64,000 bases of DNA, taken from assembly GCF_018362995.1 (NCBI RefSeq), contig NZ_CP074372.1, positions 496,001 through 560,000 of the forward strand, in the 5' to 3' direction. The stretch comes from Chryseobacterium indologenes (GTDB lineage Bacteria > Bacteroidota > Bacteroidia > Flavobacteriales > Weeksellaceae). The position numbers and the translations under genes were made by a program. The notes below the pieces were generated by a model. That model searched no databases, was not told the DNA's origin, and saw only the letters and a program-made list of their open reading frames with translations. Shown here piece by piece: positions 45,927 to 54,872 of this stretch (positions are counted from its first letter, which is position 1; each line of letters begins with the position of its first letter).

Positions 45927-45950
45927 AAAACCTCCCATAGACGGGAGGTG
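45927..45950 (-). terminator. terminator of the DUF1349 gene
   Basis: ACCTCCC and GGGAGGT pair around a short loop (45930-45949) and on the minus strand run into TTTTG. Lies 38 bases after the stop of the DUF1349 gene. Confidence 0.6.
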
Positions 45951-45987
45951 AACTAAACTGATTGTATATTGAAGTGTAATTCAATCG

Positions 45988-46635
45988 TTATTTATGAGTT
46001 TCAAGCCATTTCAGTCTGCGCTCATCCGGCAGATGCTTTACTTTAAAGTTTTCAAAAACAGCATTGAATCCCTGTCCGTCCGGGCAGGCGGCCATTAAAC
46101 CAACCATTACCGGAATATTATCCTGAAGAGGCGCATTCCGCATCATGATGTAATTTTTATCATCAAAAGAATAAAATATCTCTACAGCATCCAGCCTTCT
46201 TACCGCTTTTATCCATACTGCAGGAGGTGTTTTTTCTAAAGTTATGACACTCCAGTCACTTTTGTTGTGGGTCACTACTGTGCTGAGATTGTACTTGCCG
46301 TCCACAAATTCCACTCCGGCTTTGATGTAATGCTCTTTGTCAGTTCTCAGCATAAGACCCATCTGATCAAACCTGGCTTTGTAACTGCCGGTGATTTTTA
46401 CTTTTGCTTCAAATTCACCGCCATAAGTGGCGTAATAAAATGGGGCATCATCTACGGTAAATCCATAATGTGAAACTCTCCAGTAATCACTCTGCGGCGT
46501 TACAAACATCGAAAGGCTGTTATTTTTGATTTCCCATTTTTCAGGTTCATTGAACCAGGTCATTTTTTCAAGGCTCTGGGCAGAAAGCTTTTGAATCAGG
46601 AATAGGGCACAAAAGCCTAAAATCAACTTCTTCAT
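45988..46635 (-). CDS. secreted DUF1349 protein (concanavalin-like fold)
   Basis: A 215-residue exported protein (signal peptide ending KLSAQ). The body matches DUF1349: FYYATYGGEFEAKVKITGSY, FDQMGLMLRTDKEHYIKAGVEF (in part), WIKAVRRLDAVEIFYSFDDKNY and VGLMAACPDGQGF. The fold is a lectin/glucanase-like beta sandwich that probably binds or acts on carbohydrate, but no enzyme activity is proven for the family. Monocistronic; divergent from a LuxR-type regulator that starts 89 bases away. Confidence 0.88.
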   Translation of the reverse strand: MKKLILGFCALFLIQKLSAQSLEKMTWFNEPEKWEIKNNSLSMFVTPQSDYWRVSHYGFTVDDAPFYYATYGGEFEAKVKITGSYKARFDQMGLMLRTDKEHYIKAGVEFVDGKYNLSTVVTHNKSDWSVITLEKTPPAVWIKAVRRLDAVEIFYSFDDKNYIMMRNAPLQDNIPVMVGLMAACPDGQGFNAVFENFKVKHLPDERRLKWLETHK

Positions 46636-46723
46636 TCTCTTTGGATAAATTCTAAGGGTAAATTATTATTTTAGCAAAAGTATTATTAAACCCTATTCGC
46701 GTCAATACTGATAAATAACCATT

Positions 46724-47461
46724 ATGGAAATCCGCAAACAGCTCAGTGATCAATTGCTCGATAACGCTTCCGGAAAATGTATGCTTGATATAGAAGTCTA
46801 TAAGCAGAGAGCGCTTGTGTACTCTCAGATGGAAGGGGCGATCTGTGTATTGAGCGATATGCAGTCCAATAAAAGCTATATCTATAAATCTGCAGCAGCC
46901 GGAGAACTTGGGCTGACTATGGGTGGAAATCCAACAGAAATAGACTCCATCTGGGAAGAAGAGATGCTGAAAAAAATCCATCCTGATGACCGGCTGAAGA
47001 AATATATCCATGAACTCCGCTTTTTCAAATTACTGGAGGCTATGGAAATGGAACAACGCACAGAATACAGTGTCGTATCAAAAATCAGGATGAAGGATAA
47101 AAATGAACAGTACCGCTGGGTAAAACACCGTATGTTTTATGTGTATTCGCCTTCCAATGGCAGATTGAGACTGGCTCTCTGTCTTTATAATATGGCCCTG
47201 ACTTCATCTACAGTTTCTGATTTTATGATTATTAATACCATAAAAGGAGAGGTTGTTGTAAAAGATAAACTTGATTATAAAAATATCCTGAGCCCAAGAG
47301 AGCTGGAAGTTTTAAAATTTGTAGGAGAAGGTTATGCCAGCAAGGAAATTGCGGATTTACTTTTTATAAGTGTCAATACCGTAAGCAGGCACCGGCAGAA
47401 TATTCTGGAAAAACTGAAAGTAAAAAATTCCACACAAGCCTTCAAAGACAGTTTTTATTAA
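46724..47461 (+). CDS. LuxR-type regulator with N-terminal PAS-like domain
   Basis: A 245-residue cytoplasmic regulator. The N-terminal ~170 residues contain HPDDRLKKYIHELRFFKLLE and KNEQYRWVKHRMFYV, which read as a PAS fold of the type common in Flavobacteriia. The C-terminal HTH is a clear LuxR domain (LSPRELEVLKFVGEGYASKEIADLLFI in part; VNTVSRHRQNILEKL). No transmembrane part or receiver Asp is seen. Signal and targets unknown; it diverges from the DUF1349 gene. Confidence 0.88.
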   Translation: MEIRKQLSDQLLDNASGKCMLDIEVYKQRALVYSQMEGAICVLSDMQSNKSYIYKSAAAGELGLTMGGNPTEIDSIWEEEMLKKIHPDDRLKKYIHELRFFKLLEAMEMEQRTEYSVVSKIRMKDKNEQYRWVKHRMFYVYSPSNGRLRLALCLYNMALTSSTVSDFMIINTIKGEVVVKDKLDYKNILSPRELEVLKFVGEGYASKEIADLLFISVNTVSRHRQNILEKLKVKNSTQAFKDSFY

Positions 47462-47556
47462 CTATTTAGCTTGAAATATCCGAAAAGTTCACCATGTTGT
47501 TTTGTATCTTATGATTAAATTTATACTTTGAATACGATTAGCAAGAACAATAAGTG

Positions 47557-47910
47557 ATGAAAAGAAGTGAAGAAATTACCCGTCAATATTTTACCTTTCT
47601 GGATAAACACATTCAGGATGTTATTTCCGGGACTGTTCCGGATTTTATGGAACTGAACGAAATTGCCGGAGCGCTTGCTGTTTCTCATAAACACCTCACC
47701 GATACGGTTAAAAAAGAAATGGGGGAGCATCCCTGTTATTTTTATGATGGAAAAATTTTAGAACAGGCTAAACAAATGCTCATTAATTCCGATAAATCCG
47801 TAGCAGAAATTGCCCGTATTTTTACGTATGATCCATCCAACTTTTCAAAATTTTTCAAAAAAATGACGGGCTCTACTCCCGGAGAATTCAGAAATTGTAA
47901 CAAGTTTTAA
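47557..47910 (+). CDS. short AraC-type HTH protein
   Basis: A 117-residue protein (start at ATG 47557; a GTG directly precedes it) made almost only of an AraC double HTH: ELNEIAGALAVSHKHLTDTVKKE and VAEIARIFTYDPSNFSKFFKKMTGSTPGEFR (both in part). No sensing domain. Closest to the short cytoplasmic AraC regulators that follow LuxR or fatty-acid genes. Targets unknown. The 429-base gap after it (47911-48339) has no gene. Confidence 0.85.
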   Translation: MKRSEEITRQYFTFLDKHIQDVISGTVPDFMELNEIAGALAVSHKHLTDTVKKEMGEHPCYFYDGKILEQAKQMLINSDKSVAEIARIFTYDPSNFSKFFKKMTGSTPGEFRNCNKF

Positions 47911-48299
47911 TCTGCTTATTTTATTTCTTTAAAATTGCTGTAGGAGGGAATTTATGACGATTTTCCTCTCTCGGTAGGGATTTAATCATGCCGGATTTTC
48001 CGTTATAATGGTCATTTTGGAGAATAGTCACCAGAAAACAGGTTTAAAATAATCTTTTATAAATGAGATGGTTGTAAAAAATAATCGCCTTTTTTTATTA
48101 TTTATATATTAATATTTCTTTATTGTTTACTTTTTTTATTAAATTTAGGTAAGAAAAAACTAATTAATTCAATAGGAAAAAGAATGTTAAAAAGATACAG
48201 ATATATAAAATAGTTTGGTTACCAGATAATAAGAATAAATTATTGTGTCTTTAATAATATTTAATCTTAATGCAGGCGTTTAAGCCCTCTAAATAGTTA

Positions 48300-48307
48300 T
48301 ATATTTG
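48300..48307 (+). promoter_or_regulatory. -7 box of the alpha-oxoamine synthase gene
   Basis: TATATTTG, matching TAnnTTTG, 33 bases before the ATG at 48340. No good -33 TTG at standard spacing. The rest of 47911-48339 is AT-rich without further signals. Confidence 0.45.
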
Positions 48308-48339
48308 TTTCTTTTAAACCACAACAAACAAGATTAAGG

Positions 48340-49596
48340 ATGAGCATCAATTTCACAACAGCAACTATTAAAGACTTTGAGAATATACCAGATAATGATA
48401 TGGCTCAAAGGGCTGAAATTTTTTATGAATATTTAGACTATGTAAAGTCTAATGGACACATGAATTACAGACTGAAGAACACTTCAGGAACCAATGCAAT
48501 ACTGAATGTAAATATTGCAAACCAAAACAGAGAATTTGTTAGTTTTGTATCGAGTGATTATTTAGGATTTACGCAGCACCCAAAAGTAAAACAGGCTGCC
48601 ATTGAAGGAATCGAAAAATATGGTACAGGAACAGGAGCTACACCTCTTATCGGTGGGTATTTTGATTACCACAATGCCCTGGAAAAAAAAATCTCAAGTT
48701 TTTTTAAACGAACAGAAGACGAAGCTGTAGTATTTACTACGGGTTATACAGCCAATAGCGCTTCTTTACAATGCCTGATGCAGAAAGAAGACCTGGCTAT
48801 TTTAGATATGGCAGTACATGCCAGTGTGCACGAAGGATGTGCTTTTACCAATAAAAAAACATTTCCGCACAATAATTTGGAATCTTTGGAACACATTTTG
48901 AAGGTATCTGAAAATCTGTACCGTACGAAACTCGTTATTGTGGACGGAGTGTATTCCCAGGATGGTGATACCTCCCGTATTAATGAGATCTACAATCTTG
49001 TGAAAAAGTATAATGCCTTTCTAATGGTAGACGACGTACACGGTGTCGGTATCCTTGGAGAAACAGGAAGAGGTACTTTGGAACAGGCTGGATTGCTGGA
49101 TAAAGTAGACATCATCACTGGAACATTCAGTAAAACGTTTGGTAACCTTGGAGGATATGTCATTGCCGATAAAAAAATAGCAGCATTTATCAGATTCCAG
49201 TCCCGTCAGCAGATTTTCTCAGCAACAGCTCCGCCATCATCCGCAGGAATTGTTAAAGCCATTGATTTAATAGACGAAGAACCTATCTGGAGAGAAAAAC
49301 TCTGGAACAATATCAATTATTTCAAAAAAGGGCTTGATGATTTAGGATTGGACACCGGAGTTACGTGTTCCGCAATTATTCCCGTAAAAATTGGAGATCC
49401 TTATGTAACAGGAGAAGCCGGAAAACTACTAATAGAAAAAGGAATCTATACCAACCCGATTCTTTACCCGGCTGTACCAAGAAAAGATGCGCGTATAAGG
49501 ATGAGTGTAACTGCCAGACACGAAAAAGAACATCTCGACAAAACGCTGAATGCGTTTGATGATATTAATAAAAAATTGCATATTGCAAAAAAATAA
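48340..49596 (+). CDS. alpha-oxoamine synthase, serine palmitoyltransferase-like
   Basis: A 418-residue PLP enzyme. The PLP Lys265 lies in TGTFSKTFGNLGGY; Asp232 and His234 in VDDVHGVG, and His160 (DMAVHASVHEG) corresponds to the PLP-stacking His. The family (KBL, BioF, HemA, SPT) condenses an amino acid with an acyl thioester. No biotin or threonine genes are near. Bacteroidota such as Chryseobacterium use close relatives to make sphinganine-like or cysteate-derived (capnine/sulfobacin) bases, so SPT or cysteate acyltransferase is the best guess; a glycine C-acetyltransferase cannot be excluded. A TetR gene follows 5 bases later. Confidence 0.8.
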   Translation: MSINFTTATIKDFENIPDNDMAQRAEIFYEYLDYVKSNGHMNYRLKNTSGTNAILNVNIANQNREFVSFVSSDYLGFTQHPKVKQAAIEGIEKYGTGTGATPLIGGYFDYHNALEKKISSFFKRTEDEAVVFTTGYTANSASLQCLMQKEDLAILDMAVHASVHEGCAFTNKKTFPHNNLESLEHILKVSENLYRTKLVIVDGVYSQDGDTSRINEIYNLVKKYNAFLMVDDVHGVGILGETGRGTLEQAGLLDKVDIITGTFSKTFGNLGGYVIADKKIAAFIRFQSRQQIFSATAPPSSAGIVKAIDLIDEEPIWREKLWNNINYFKKGLDDLGLDTGVTCSAIIPVKIGDPYVTGEAGKLLIEKGIYTNPILYPAVPRKDARIRMSVTARHEKEHLDKTLNAFDDINKKLHIAKK

Positions 49597-49601
49597 TAAT
49601 T

Positions 49602-50234
49602 ATGCCTAGAAAAGTAGTGCAGGGCCCCATTAGGGACAAAGAAAAAACAAAGCAAAAACTGCTTGCTGCAGTTGGTAAAATTTTAAGAGTAAAAGGGTAC
49701 TCTGGATTAAAAGTAAGTAAAATTGCTGCAGTAGCCGGATTTGATAAAAAATTGATCTATGAGTACTTTGGAAGTACAGATAAACTGATCGATGAATATA
49801 TCAAATCTCAGGATTACTGGAGCCAGGTCAATCAGGACGTTGATATGGATTTTTCCGACGGCGGACATGAACTTACCAAAATGGTTGTACTTAATCAATT
49901 TGAAAACCTGAAGAAAAATAAAGAACTTCAGAAAATTATCCTTTGGGAACTTTCAGAAAGCAAGCCTATTCTTAAAAAACTGGTTGAACAACGTGAAGAT
50001 GTAGGAGAGGTTTTGTTTGGAAATATCTCAGATCCTTACTTCGGAGAAGGTGTGGCAACAAGACATAGAGCAATTATGGCTCTGATTGTTTCTGGTGCTT
50101 ACTATCTTAACCTTTATACAGGATATAATGCCAACAAATTCTGTGGTATTGATCTGAAAACTGAAGAAGGAAGAAAAGAGATTGAAGGTGCTATTGTTGA
50201 ATTGATTGACTTTGCATACAGCAAAAAAAAGTAA
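49602..50234 (+). CDS. TetR/AcrR-family regulator
   Basis: A 210-residue regulator with an N-terminal TetR HTH (LLAAVGKILRVKGYSGLKVSKIAAVAGFDKKLIYEYFGS in part, about residues 15-55) and a helical ligand domain. Long, flavobacterial type. It begins 5 bases after the alpha-oxoamine synthase stop and is thus in its operon, probably sensing a lipid or long-chain signal and adjusting synthesis. No binding site identified. Confidence 0.9.
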   Translation: MPRKVVQGPIRDKEKTKQKLLAAVGKILRVKGYSGLKVSKIAAVAGFDKKLIYEYFGSTDKLIDEYIKSQDYWSQVNQDVDMDFSDGGHELTKMVVLNQFENLKKNKELQKIILWELSESKPILKKLVEQREDVGEVLFGNISDPYFGEGVATRHRAIMALIVSGAYYLNLYTGYNANKFCGIDLKTEEGRKEIEGAIVELIDFAYSKKK

Positions 50235-50319
50235 GGGTTAAAAGTTTTCCGATTTAAGCAGAAATGTTTTTTTGTTGATATTTGAAAACTTTTAATTTTC
50301 AAATTAAAACTATATTTCT

Positions 50320-50327
50320 TATTTTTG
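50320..50327 (+). promoter_or_regulatory. -7 box of dnaX, possibly leaderless transcript
   Basis: TATTTTTG (TAnnTTTG type) ends 4 bases before the dnaX ATG, so transcription would start at or within a few bases of the initiation codon. Confidence 0.4.
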
Positions 50328-50331
50328 ACCA

Positions 50332-51417
50332 ATGGAAAATTTTATAGTATCTGCAAGAAAATATCGTCCTCAGGAGTTTGATACGGTTGTAGGGCAATCT
50401 CATATTACGGATACTTTAGAACATGCAATTGAAGAAAGCCAATTAGCTCAGGCATTGCTTTTTTGCGGACCTCGTGGTGTAGGTAAAACTACCTGCGCCC
50501 GAATTTTGGCAAGAAAGATCAATGAGAAGGATGGCTCGGTTTCAGAAGACGGCTTTGCTTATAATATCTATGAGCTGGATGCTGCATCCAATAACTCTGT
50601 AGATGATATCAGGGAACTGATAGATCAGGTAAGATTTGCACCTCAGGTCGGTAAATACAAAGTGTATATTATTGACGAGGTTCATATGCTGTCTTCTGCC
50701 GCTTTCAATGCTTTCCTTAAAACCCTGGAAGAGCCGCCTGCCCATGCAATCTTTATTCTGGCAACCACAGAGAAACATAAAATTATTCCAACAATTTTAT
50801 CCCGCTGCCAGATCTATGACTTCAAGAGAATTGTTATTGAAGATATTCAGAACCATCTCAAGAACATCGCCCAGAAGGAAAATATCCAGTATGAAGATGA
50901 CGCATTGTACCTGATTGCTCAAAAAGCTGACGGTGCATTAAGAGATGCGCTTTCTATCTTCGACAGGCTTTCAACCTTCTCCCAGAAAAATATTACGCTG
51001 GCAAAAGCAGCCGAAGTATTGAATATTCTGGATTACGATCAATATCTCAATATCGTAGATCTCGCCAAGGAAAACAAAATTCCTGAAGTGCTTTTTGCAT
51101 TCAATGAAATTGTAAAAAAAGGATTTGATCCCCACATATTCATTGCCGGATTAGGAAATCATTTCAGAGATCTGATGATGGCGCAGAATACTTCTACTAT
51201 CGATCTCATTGAAGTGGGAGAGAAGACAAAATCTAAATTTATAGAACAGGGACAGAAGTGGGCCGCCCAGCAGCTGATTGATGGCATTGAAATCTGTAAC
51301 CATGCAGATATTAATTATAAAAATTCTAAAAATCCAAGACTTACGGTTGAAATTGCATTAATGCAGCTGGCTTCACTGACAGCTAATTTAGGCGATACTA
51401 AAAAAAAAAGTTCCTGA
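50332..51417 (+). CDS. dnaX: DNA polymerase III subunit gamma (short dnaX product)
   Basis: 361 residues: AAA+ ATPase with Walker A GPRGVGKT (46-53), Walker B IIDEVH (113-118), FILATTEKHKI sensor 1 and LSRCQIYDF. The Cys4 zinc module usual between residues 60-90 is missing, as in other flavobacterial DnaX. The zero frame ends at TGA 51415 just after an A10 tract, giving a gamma-like form; a -1 shift continues into the tau C-terminus (51411-52031) for a 566-residue product. Loader of the sliding clamp. Upstream of an orphan -7 box; no partner genes nearby. Confidence 0.93.
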   Translation: MENFIVSARKYRPQEFDTVVGQSHITDTLEHAIEESQLAQALLFCGPRGVGKTTCARILARKINEKDGSVSEDGFAYNIYELDAASNNSVDDIRELIDQVRFAPQVGKYKVYIIDEVHMLSSAAFNAFLKTLEEPPAHAIFILATTEKHKIIPTILSRCQIYDFKRIVIEDIQNHLKNIAQKENIQYEDDALYLIAQKADGALRDALSIFDRLSTFSQKNITLAKAAEVLNILDYDQYLNIVDLAKENKIPEVLFAFNEIVKKGFDPHIFIAGLGNHFRDLMMAQNTSTIDLIEVGEKTKSKFIEQGQKWAAQQLIDGIEICNHADINYKNSKNPRLTVEIALMQLASLTANLGDTKKKSS

Positions 51418-51449
51418 TTCTGGCTCCGTTTCTTAGTGAGAAACAGGAG
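51400..51449 (+). other. putative -1 frameshift signal of dnaX (A10G tract plus stem-loop)
   Basis: Ten A then G (51400-51410) allow slip from AAA AAA AGT to AAA AAG. Zero-frame TGA follows at 51415. From 51424 to 51449, CTCCGTTTCT pairs with AGAAAC(A)GGAG in ten pairs with one bulged A and loop TAGTG. This is the layout of bacterial dnaX recoding sites; transcriptional slippage on the A10 tract is an alternative, and so is an assembly indel. Confidence 0.55.
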
Positions 51450-52031
51450 GTAAAAATGCCGGAAAAAGCTCCGGAGAAAAAAGAAGTTAAGACAGAACAG
51501 CAGCCTGCAGCTTCAGAAAAAGCAGAGGTAGTTTCTGTAACGAAAACAACCAAGCCATTATCAAGACCGGGAATCTCTTCCGGTTTCAGCATCAATTCTT
51601 TCCTGAATAAAGAAGATAAAGCAGAAGCAACAGAAGATGTTATTGTGAAAGCTGAAAATCTTCCTCAAAACCATTTTACAGATACAGATCTGCAGATGGA
51701 ATGGAAAATTATGCTTAAACAGCTTCAGGTAAAAAATAACTTTGTATTTAACGCAGTAAAAACCTTCAAACTGGAAAAAGTTGAGGAAAATAAAATCAAA
51801 GTTTTATTCCCTTCAGATTCTGCCAAAGTAGAATTTGATAAAATAAGCGGAGAATTTTTTAATCATTTTAAAAGAAAAATTCAAAACCATATGATTGAGG
51901 TAGAATACGTCAGAGACGTTGAAAATCTGAAGATTGAGGTGGTGACCAAGAGAAAGCTTTTTGAGAAAATGATTGAAAAAAATCCACTTTTAAAAGATCT
52001 TGATGATTTAATGAAGTTTGATTTGACATAA
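51411..52031 (+). CDS. dnaX: DNA polymerase III subunit tau C-terminal part (dnaX, -1 frame)
   Basis: The -1 frame is open from the A10 tract; its first ATG is at 51456. It encodes 207 residues: FLILAPFLSEKQEV, a Lys/Glu/Pro-rich linker, then the C-terminal domain (WKIMLKQLQVKNNFVFNAVKTF in part; KIKVLFPSDSAKVEF) that in tau contacts polymerase alpha and helicase. FLILAPFL resembles the segment following the AAA+ part in other flavobacterial DnaX, which supports reading it as one protein with 50332-51408. No separate promoter seen. Confidence 0.85.
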   Translation, partial: FLILAPFLSEKQEVKMPEKAPEKKEVKTEQQPAASEKAEVVSVTKTTKPLSRPGISSGFSINSFLNKEDKAEATEDVIVKAENLPQNHFTDTDLQMEWKIMLKQLQVKNNFVFNAVKTFKLEKVEENKIKVLFPSDSAKVEFDKISGEFFNHFKRKIQNHMIEVEYVRDVENLKIEVVTKRKLFEKMIEKNPLLKDLDDLMKFDLT

Positions 52032-52168
52032 TTTTTATATATTTGTCAAATATTTCTGTTGAAAATATGTTTTCGACAAGATAAAATTACAACCAGAAAG
52101 GCTAAAACAAACGCATTTCTAGAATAAAATGGAAAAATTGACTAACACATATCTGTCTTTTTTTGCAC

Positions 52169-52195
52169 CCGCTAATTACTTTTTTAGCGGTTATT
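52169..52195 (+). terminator. terminator after dnaX
   Basis: CCGCTAA (52169-52175) pairs with TTAGCGG (52184-52190), followed by TTATTTT. The remaining part of 52032-52431 has no gene that I can support; a 74-residue minus-strand frame there shows no features. Confidence 0.6.
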
Positions 52196-52431
52196 TTAGT
52201 TTTTCTGCTTCTTATTATAGAAATTTCAGAACGTATTACCGATTTTATTGGTACTGTTAACTGAATTTCTTTCCAAAAAATACAGGAGAAGTAGAGCCCT
52301 ATTATTTTCCTGATTCCTTTAAACAATTTTGAACGGCATTTTTTGAAAAGAATTATAAATTAAATTTTATAATCCAAAGGGCTATTGCTGTTAACGAAAA
52401 AATTATATAAAAAAACAATAAAATTTAGAAT

Positions 52432-53514
52432 ATGAATTTAAATGATTTGAAAAATGAGTGGATCGATGGGCTTACACAGCCTCTAATGATCGCGGGACCA
52501 TGTAGTGCGGAAAGTGAAGCTCAGATGCTTGAAACTGCAAGGAGAATTAAAGAATCCAATGCCAATGTATCCGTTTTCCGTGCAGGAATCTGGAAGCCTC
52601 GTACCAAACCAAATGGGTTTGAAGGAGTAGGAGTGATCGGTTTGAACTGGCTAAAAAAAGTAAAGGAAGAGTATGGTTTCAAAACAGCTACCGAAGTTGC
52701 TAATGCACACCACGTATTTGCCGCTCTGGAAGCAGATGTGGATGTTCTTTGGATCGGAGCCCGTTCTACAGTGAACCCATTTACAGTACAGGAAATTGCA
52801 ATGGCTTTAAGAGGGACAGATAAACCTGTATTCGTGAAAAACCCTGTGAATCCGGATCTTGCATTATGGATCGGAGCATTGGAAAGACTCTTAGGTCAGG
52901 ATATTAAAAACCTGGGGGTAATCCACAGAGGATTTTCAACATACCAGAAAACAAAATACAGAAACAACCCGAACTGGCAGATTGCCCTTGACTTCAAGAG
53001 CCAGTTTCCCAATATTCCAATGCTGATTGACCCTTCACATATCTGCGGAAACAGAACAGGTCTTGCTGATATCACTCAGGAAGCCCTTAACGTAGGATAC
53101 CAGGGAGCAATCATTGAATCACACTGCAATCCTGATGAGGCGTGGAGTGATGCTTCTCAGCAGATTACTCCGGAAGTTCTTGCAGACCTTATTGGTAATC
53201 TGAAAGTAAGAAGCTCTAATCTTGCAGGTTTTGAAGGAGAAATGGGAAGACACAGAACTTTAATCTCAGACCTTGACTTCCAGTTAATTGAACTTCTTTC
53301 TCAAAGAATGAAAATTTCTGAAAAGATCGGTAAGCTTAAAAAGGAGAATGATATCGCGATCTTCCAGCCTGAACGTTGGAAAGTAATCACAGAATACGCT
53401 ACTCAAAAAGCAAAAGAAACAGGAATGTCTCAGGAATTTATTGAAAAAGTATTTAAAGCAATTCACGAAGAATCTATTGAAGTTCAGAATAGCATTATGA
53501 TCGATAAGAGATAA
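52432..53514 (+). CDS. bifunctional DAHP synthase / chorismate mutase
   Basis: A 360-residue fusion. Residues 1-260 are a type I-beta (KDO8P-like) DAHP synthase that joins PEP and erythrose 4-phosphate: IAGPCSAES near the start, FRAGIWKPRT, FVKNPVNPDL, IHRGFS and DPSHICGNR. Residues ~265-360 are an AroQ-type chorismate mutase (DLDFQLIELLSQRMKISEKIGKLK in part). The fusion is typical of Bacteroidota and allows feedback by prephenate or aromatic amino acids. Preceded by a gap of 400 bases without a gene; followed by rsgA. Confidence 0.93.
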   Translation: MNLNDLKNEWIDGLTQPLMIAGPCSAESEAQMLETARRIKESNANVSVFRAGIWKPRTKPNGFEGVGVIGLNWLKKVKEEYGFKTATEVANAHHVFAALEADVDVLWIGARSTVNPFTVQEIAMALRGTDKPVFVKNPVNPDLALWIGALERLLGQDIKNLGVIHRGFSTYQKTKYRNNPNWQIALDFKSQFPNIPMLIDPSHICGNRTGLADITQEALNVGYQGAIIESHCNPDEAWSDASQQITPEVLADLIGNLKVRSSNLAGFEGEMGRHRTLISDLDFQLIELLSQRMKISEKIGKLKKENDIAIFQPERWKVITEYATQKAKETGMSQEFIEKVFKAIHEESIEVQNSIMIDKR

Positions 53515-53679
53515 ATTGCAGGTAGTGGTAAAAGATTAGGTTTTAAGATAAGTAGATTTAATTCCTGAAATCGATTACCTGTTTACAGCAAGAAATATTA
53601 ATTAGGGCTTAGACCTCAGGAAGTAGAAAATAGAACATGTGTTTTTAACCTATTTCCCGAATTCTAAGCCCTAATTCCT

Positions 53680-53687
53680 TATATTTG
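53680..53687 (+). promoter_or_regulatory. -7 box of rsgA
   Basis: TATATTTG followed by CACC, a common flavobacterial promoter form, 14 bases before the ATG at 53702. Confidence 0.5.
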
Positions 53688-53701
53688 CACCAGTATTATC
53701 T

Positions 53702-54628
53702 ATGAAAGGAAAAATCATTAAATCTACAGGCAGCTGGTACCAGGTTTTGGAATTGGAAACAAATAAAATTTTCGAGGCCAGAATCAGGGGGAAATTCAAA
53801 TTAATAAAAACAAGGCTTACCAATCCACTTGCTGTAGGAGATTTTGTTGAGTTTCAACTGGAACAGGATGACATTGCCTGGATTACGAAAATTGAACCAC
53901 GCTCCAATTACCTGATCAGAAAATCTGTAAACCTTTCAAAAGAAGCTCATATTATTGCTTCCAATATTGATTTGGCTTGTTTTATCTTTACTTTAAAGCA
54001 TCCTGAAACATCCTTAGGATTTCTGGACAGATTTCTGGCATGTTGTGAAGCCTATAATATTACACCATTGATTCTTTTTAATAAGATTGATGTTCTCCAT
54101 GGAGAAGAAATAGAAATTGTAAAAGATATAGAGTTTCTCTACCAGGAAATTGGATATCAGACACTGGAGATCTCTTCCTATTCAAGACTGAACCTTGATC
54201 AGCTGGAGGAAATCCTTAAAAATAAAACTTCAGTGTTCTTTGGGCACTCAGGTTGTGGGAAATCAACTCTGGTAAATGCTTTACAGCCTGGATTGAATTT
54301 AAAAACATCCGAAATTTCAGACACCCATCTTAAAGGAAAACATACAACAACTTTTGCACAGATGCACTTCTGGGATTTTGGCGGAAATGTGATCGATACC
54401 CCTGGTGTCCGTGAATTTGCCATGATCGATATTGAAAAAGAAGAAGTACAGCATTATTTCCCTGAGATTTTCAAAAAGAGAGAAGAATGCAAATTTCACA
54501 ATTGCCTTCACGTGAATGAGCCGAAATGTGCCGTTCTTGATGCCCTTGAAACAGGCGAAATACAGCATTCGCGCTATTCTACTTATATTAAATTAATGGA
54601 TGAGGCAGAAGAAGCTTCCCAGAAATAA
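53702..54628 (+). CDS. rsgA: ribosome biogenesis GTPase RsgA
   Basis: A 308-residue circularly permuted GTPase that helps mature the 30S subunit. An N-terminal OB fold (residues ~1-70) is followed by G4 NKID (127-130) before G1 GHSGCGKST (181-189) and G3 DTPG (232-235), the diagnostic permuted order. The C-terminal zinc-binding knuckle is CKFHNCLHVNEPKC. Length is normal. Its own -7 box precedes it; a long gap follows. Confidence 0.96.
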   Translation: MKGKIIKSTGSWYQVLELETNKIFEARIRGKFKLIKTRLTNPLAVGDFVEFQLEQDDIAWITKIEPRSNYLIRKSVNLSKEAHIIASNIDLACFIFTLKHPETSLGFLDRFLACCEAYNITPLILFNKIDVLHGEEIEIVKDIEFLYQEIGYQTLEISSYSRLNLDQLEEILKNKTSVFFGHSGCGKSTLVNALQPGLNLKTSEISDTHLKGKHTTTFAQMHFWDFGGNVIDTPGVREFAMIDIEKEEVQHYFPEIFKKREECKFHNCLHVNEPKCAVLDALETGEIQHSRYSTYIKLMDEAEEASQK

Positions 54629-54821
54629 TTAACGAGATCAATTTACGATACCATAACCGCCGCAGATTAATTCGGACAATCTGTACATATTCTATTGTTA
54701 TCATGTCAGAATAATATTTCTTAGATATTATTTTTTTTAATGGTAAAATTTCGCATCTTTATAGATTTCCTGCTTTTTTATGATTTGTTTTCTGATTTTT
54801 TACGAAAAAAATATGCTTTTT

Positions 54822-54872
54822 AGATAACTCTACTTTTTGATGTGACAAATTTGGCAGATAACTCCACTTTTG
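54822..54872 (+). repeat. two-copy direct repeat in the rsgA-ndk gap
   Basis: AGATAACTCTACTTTTTG (54822-54839) and AGATAACTCCACTTTTGG (54856-54873) are near-identical, 34 bases apart. The gap 54629-55221 (593 bases) contains also a minus-strand terminator near 55020 and the ndk promoter; nothing else is supported. Function of the repeat unknown. Confidence 0.5.

Noticed and set aside
46652..47011. 119-codon minus-strand frame
   Set aside because: Antisense to the LuxR-type regulator, no family resemblance.
52102..52326. 74-codon minus-strand frame after dnaX
   Set aside because: Runs through the dnaX terminator hairpin and shows no domain or start signal.
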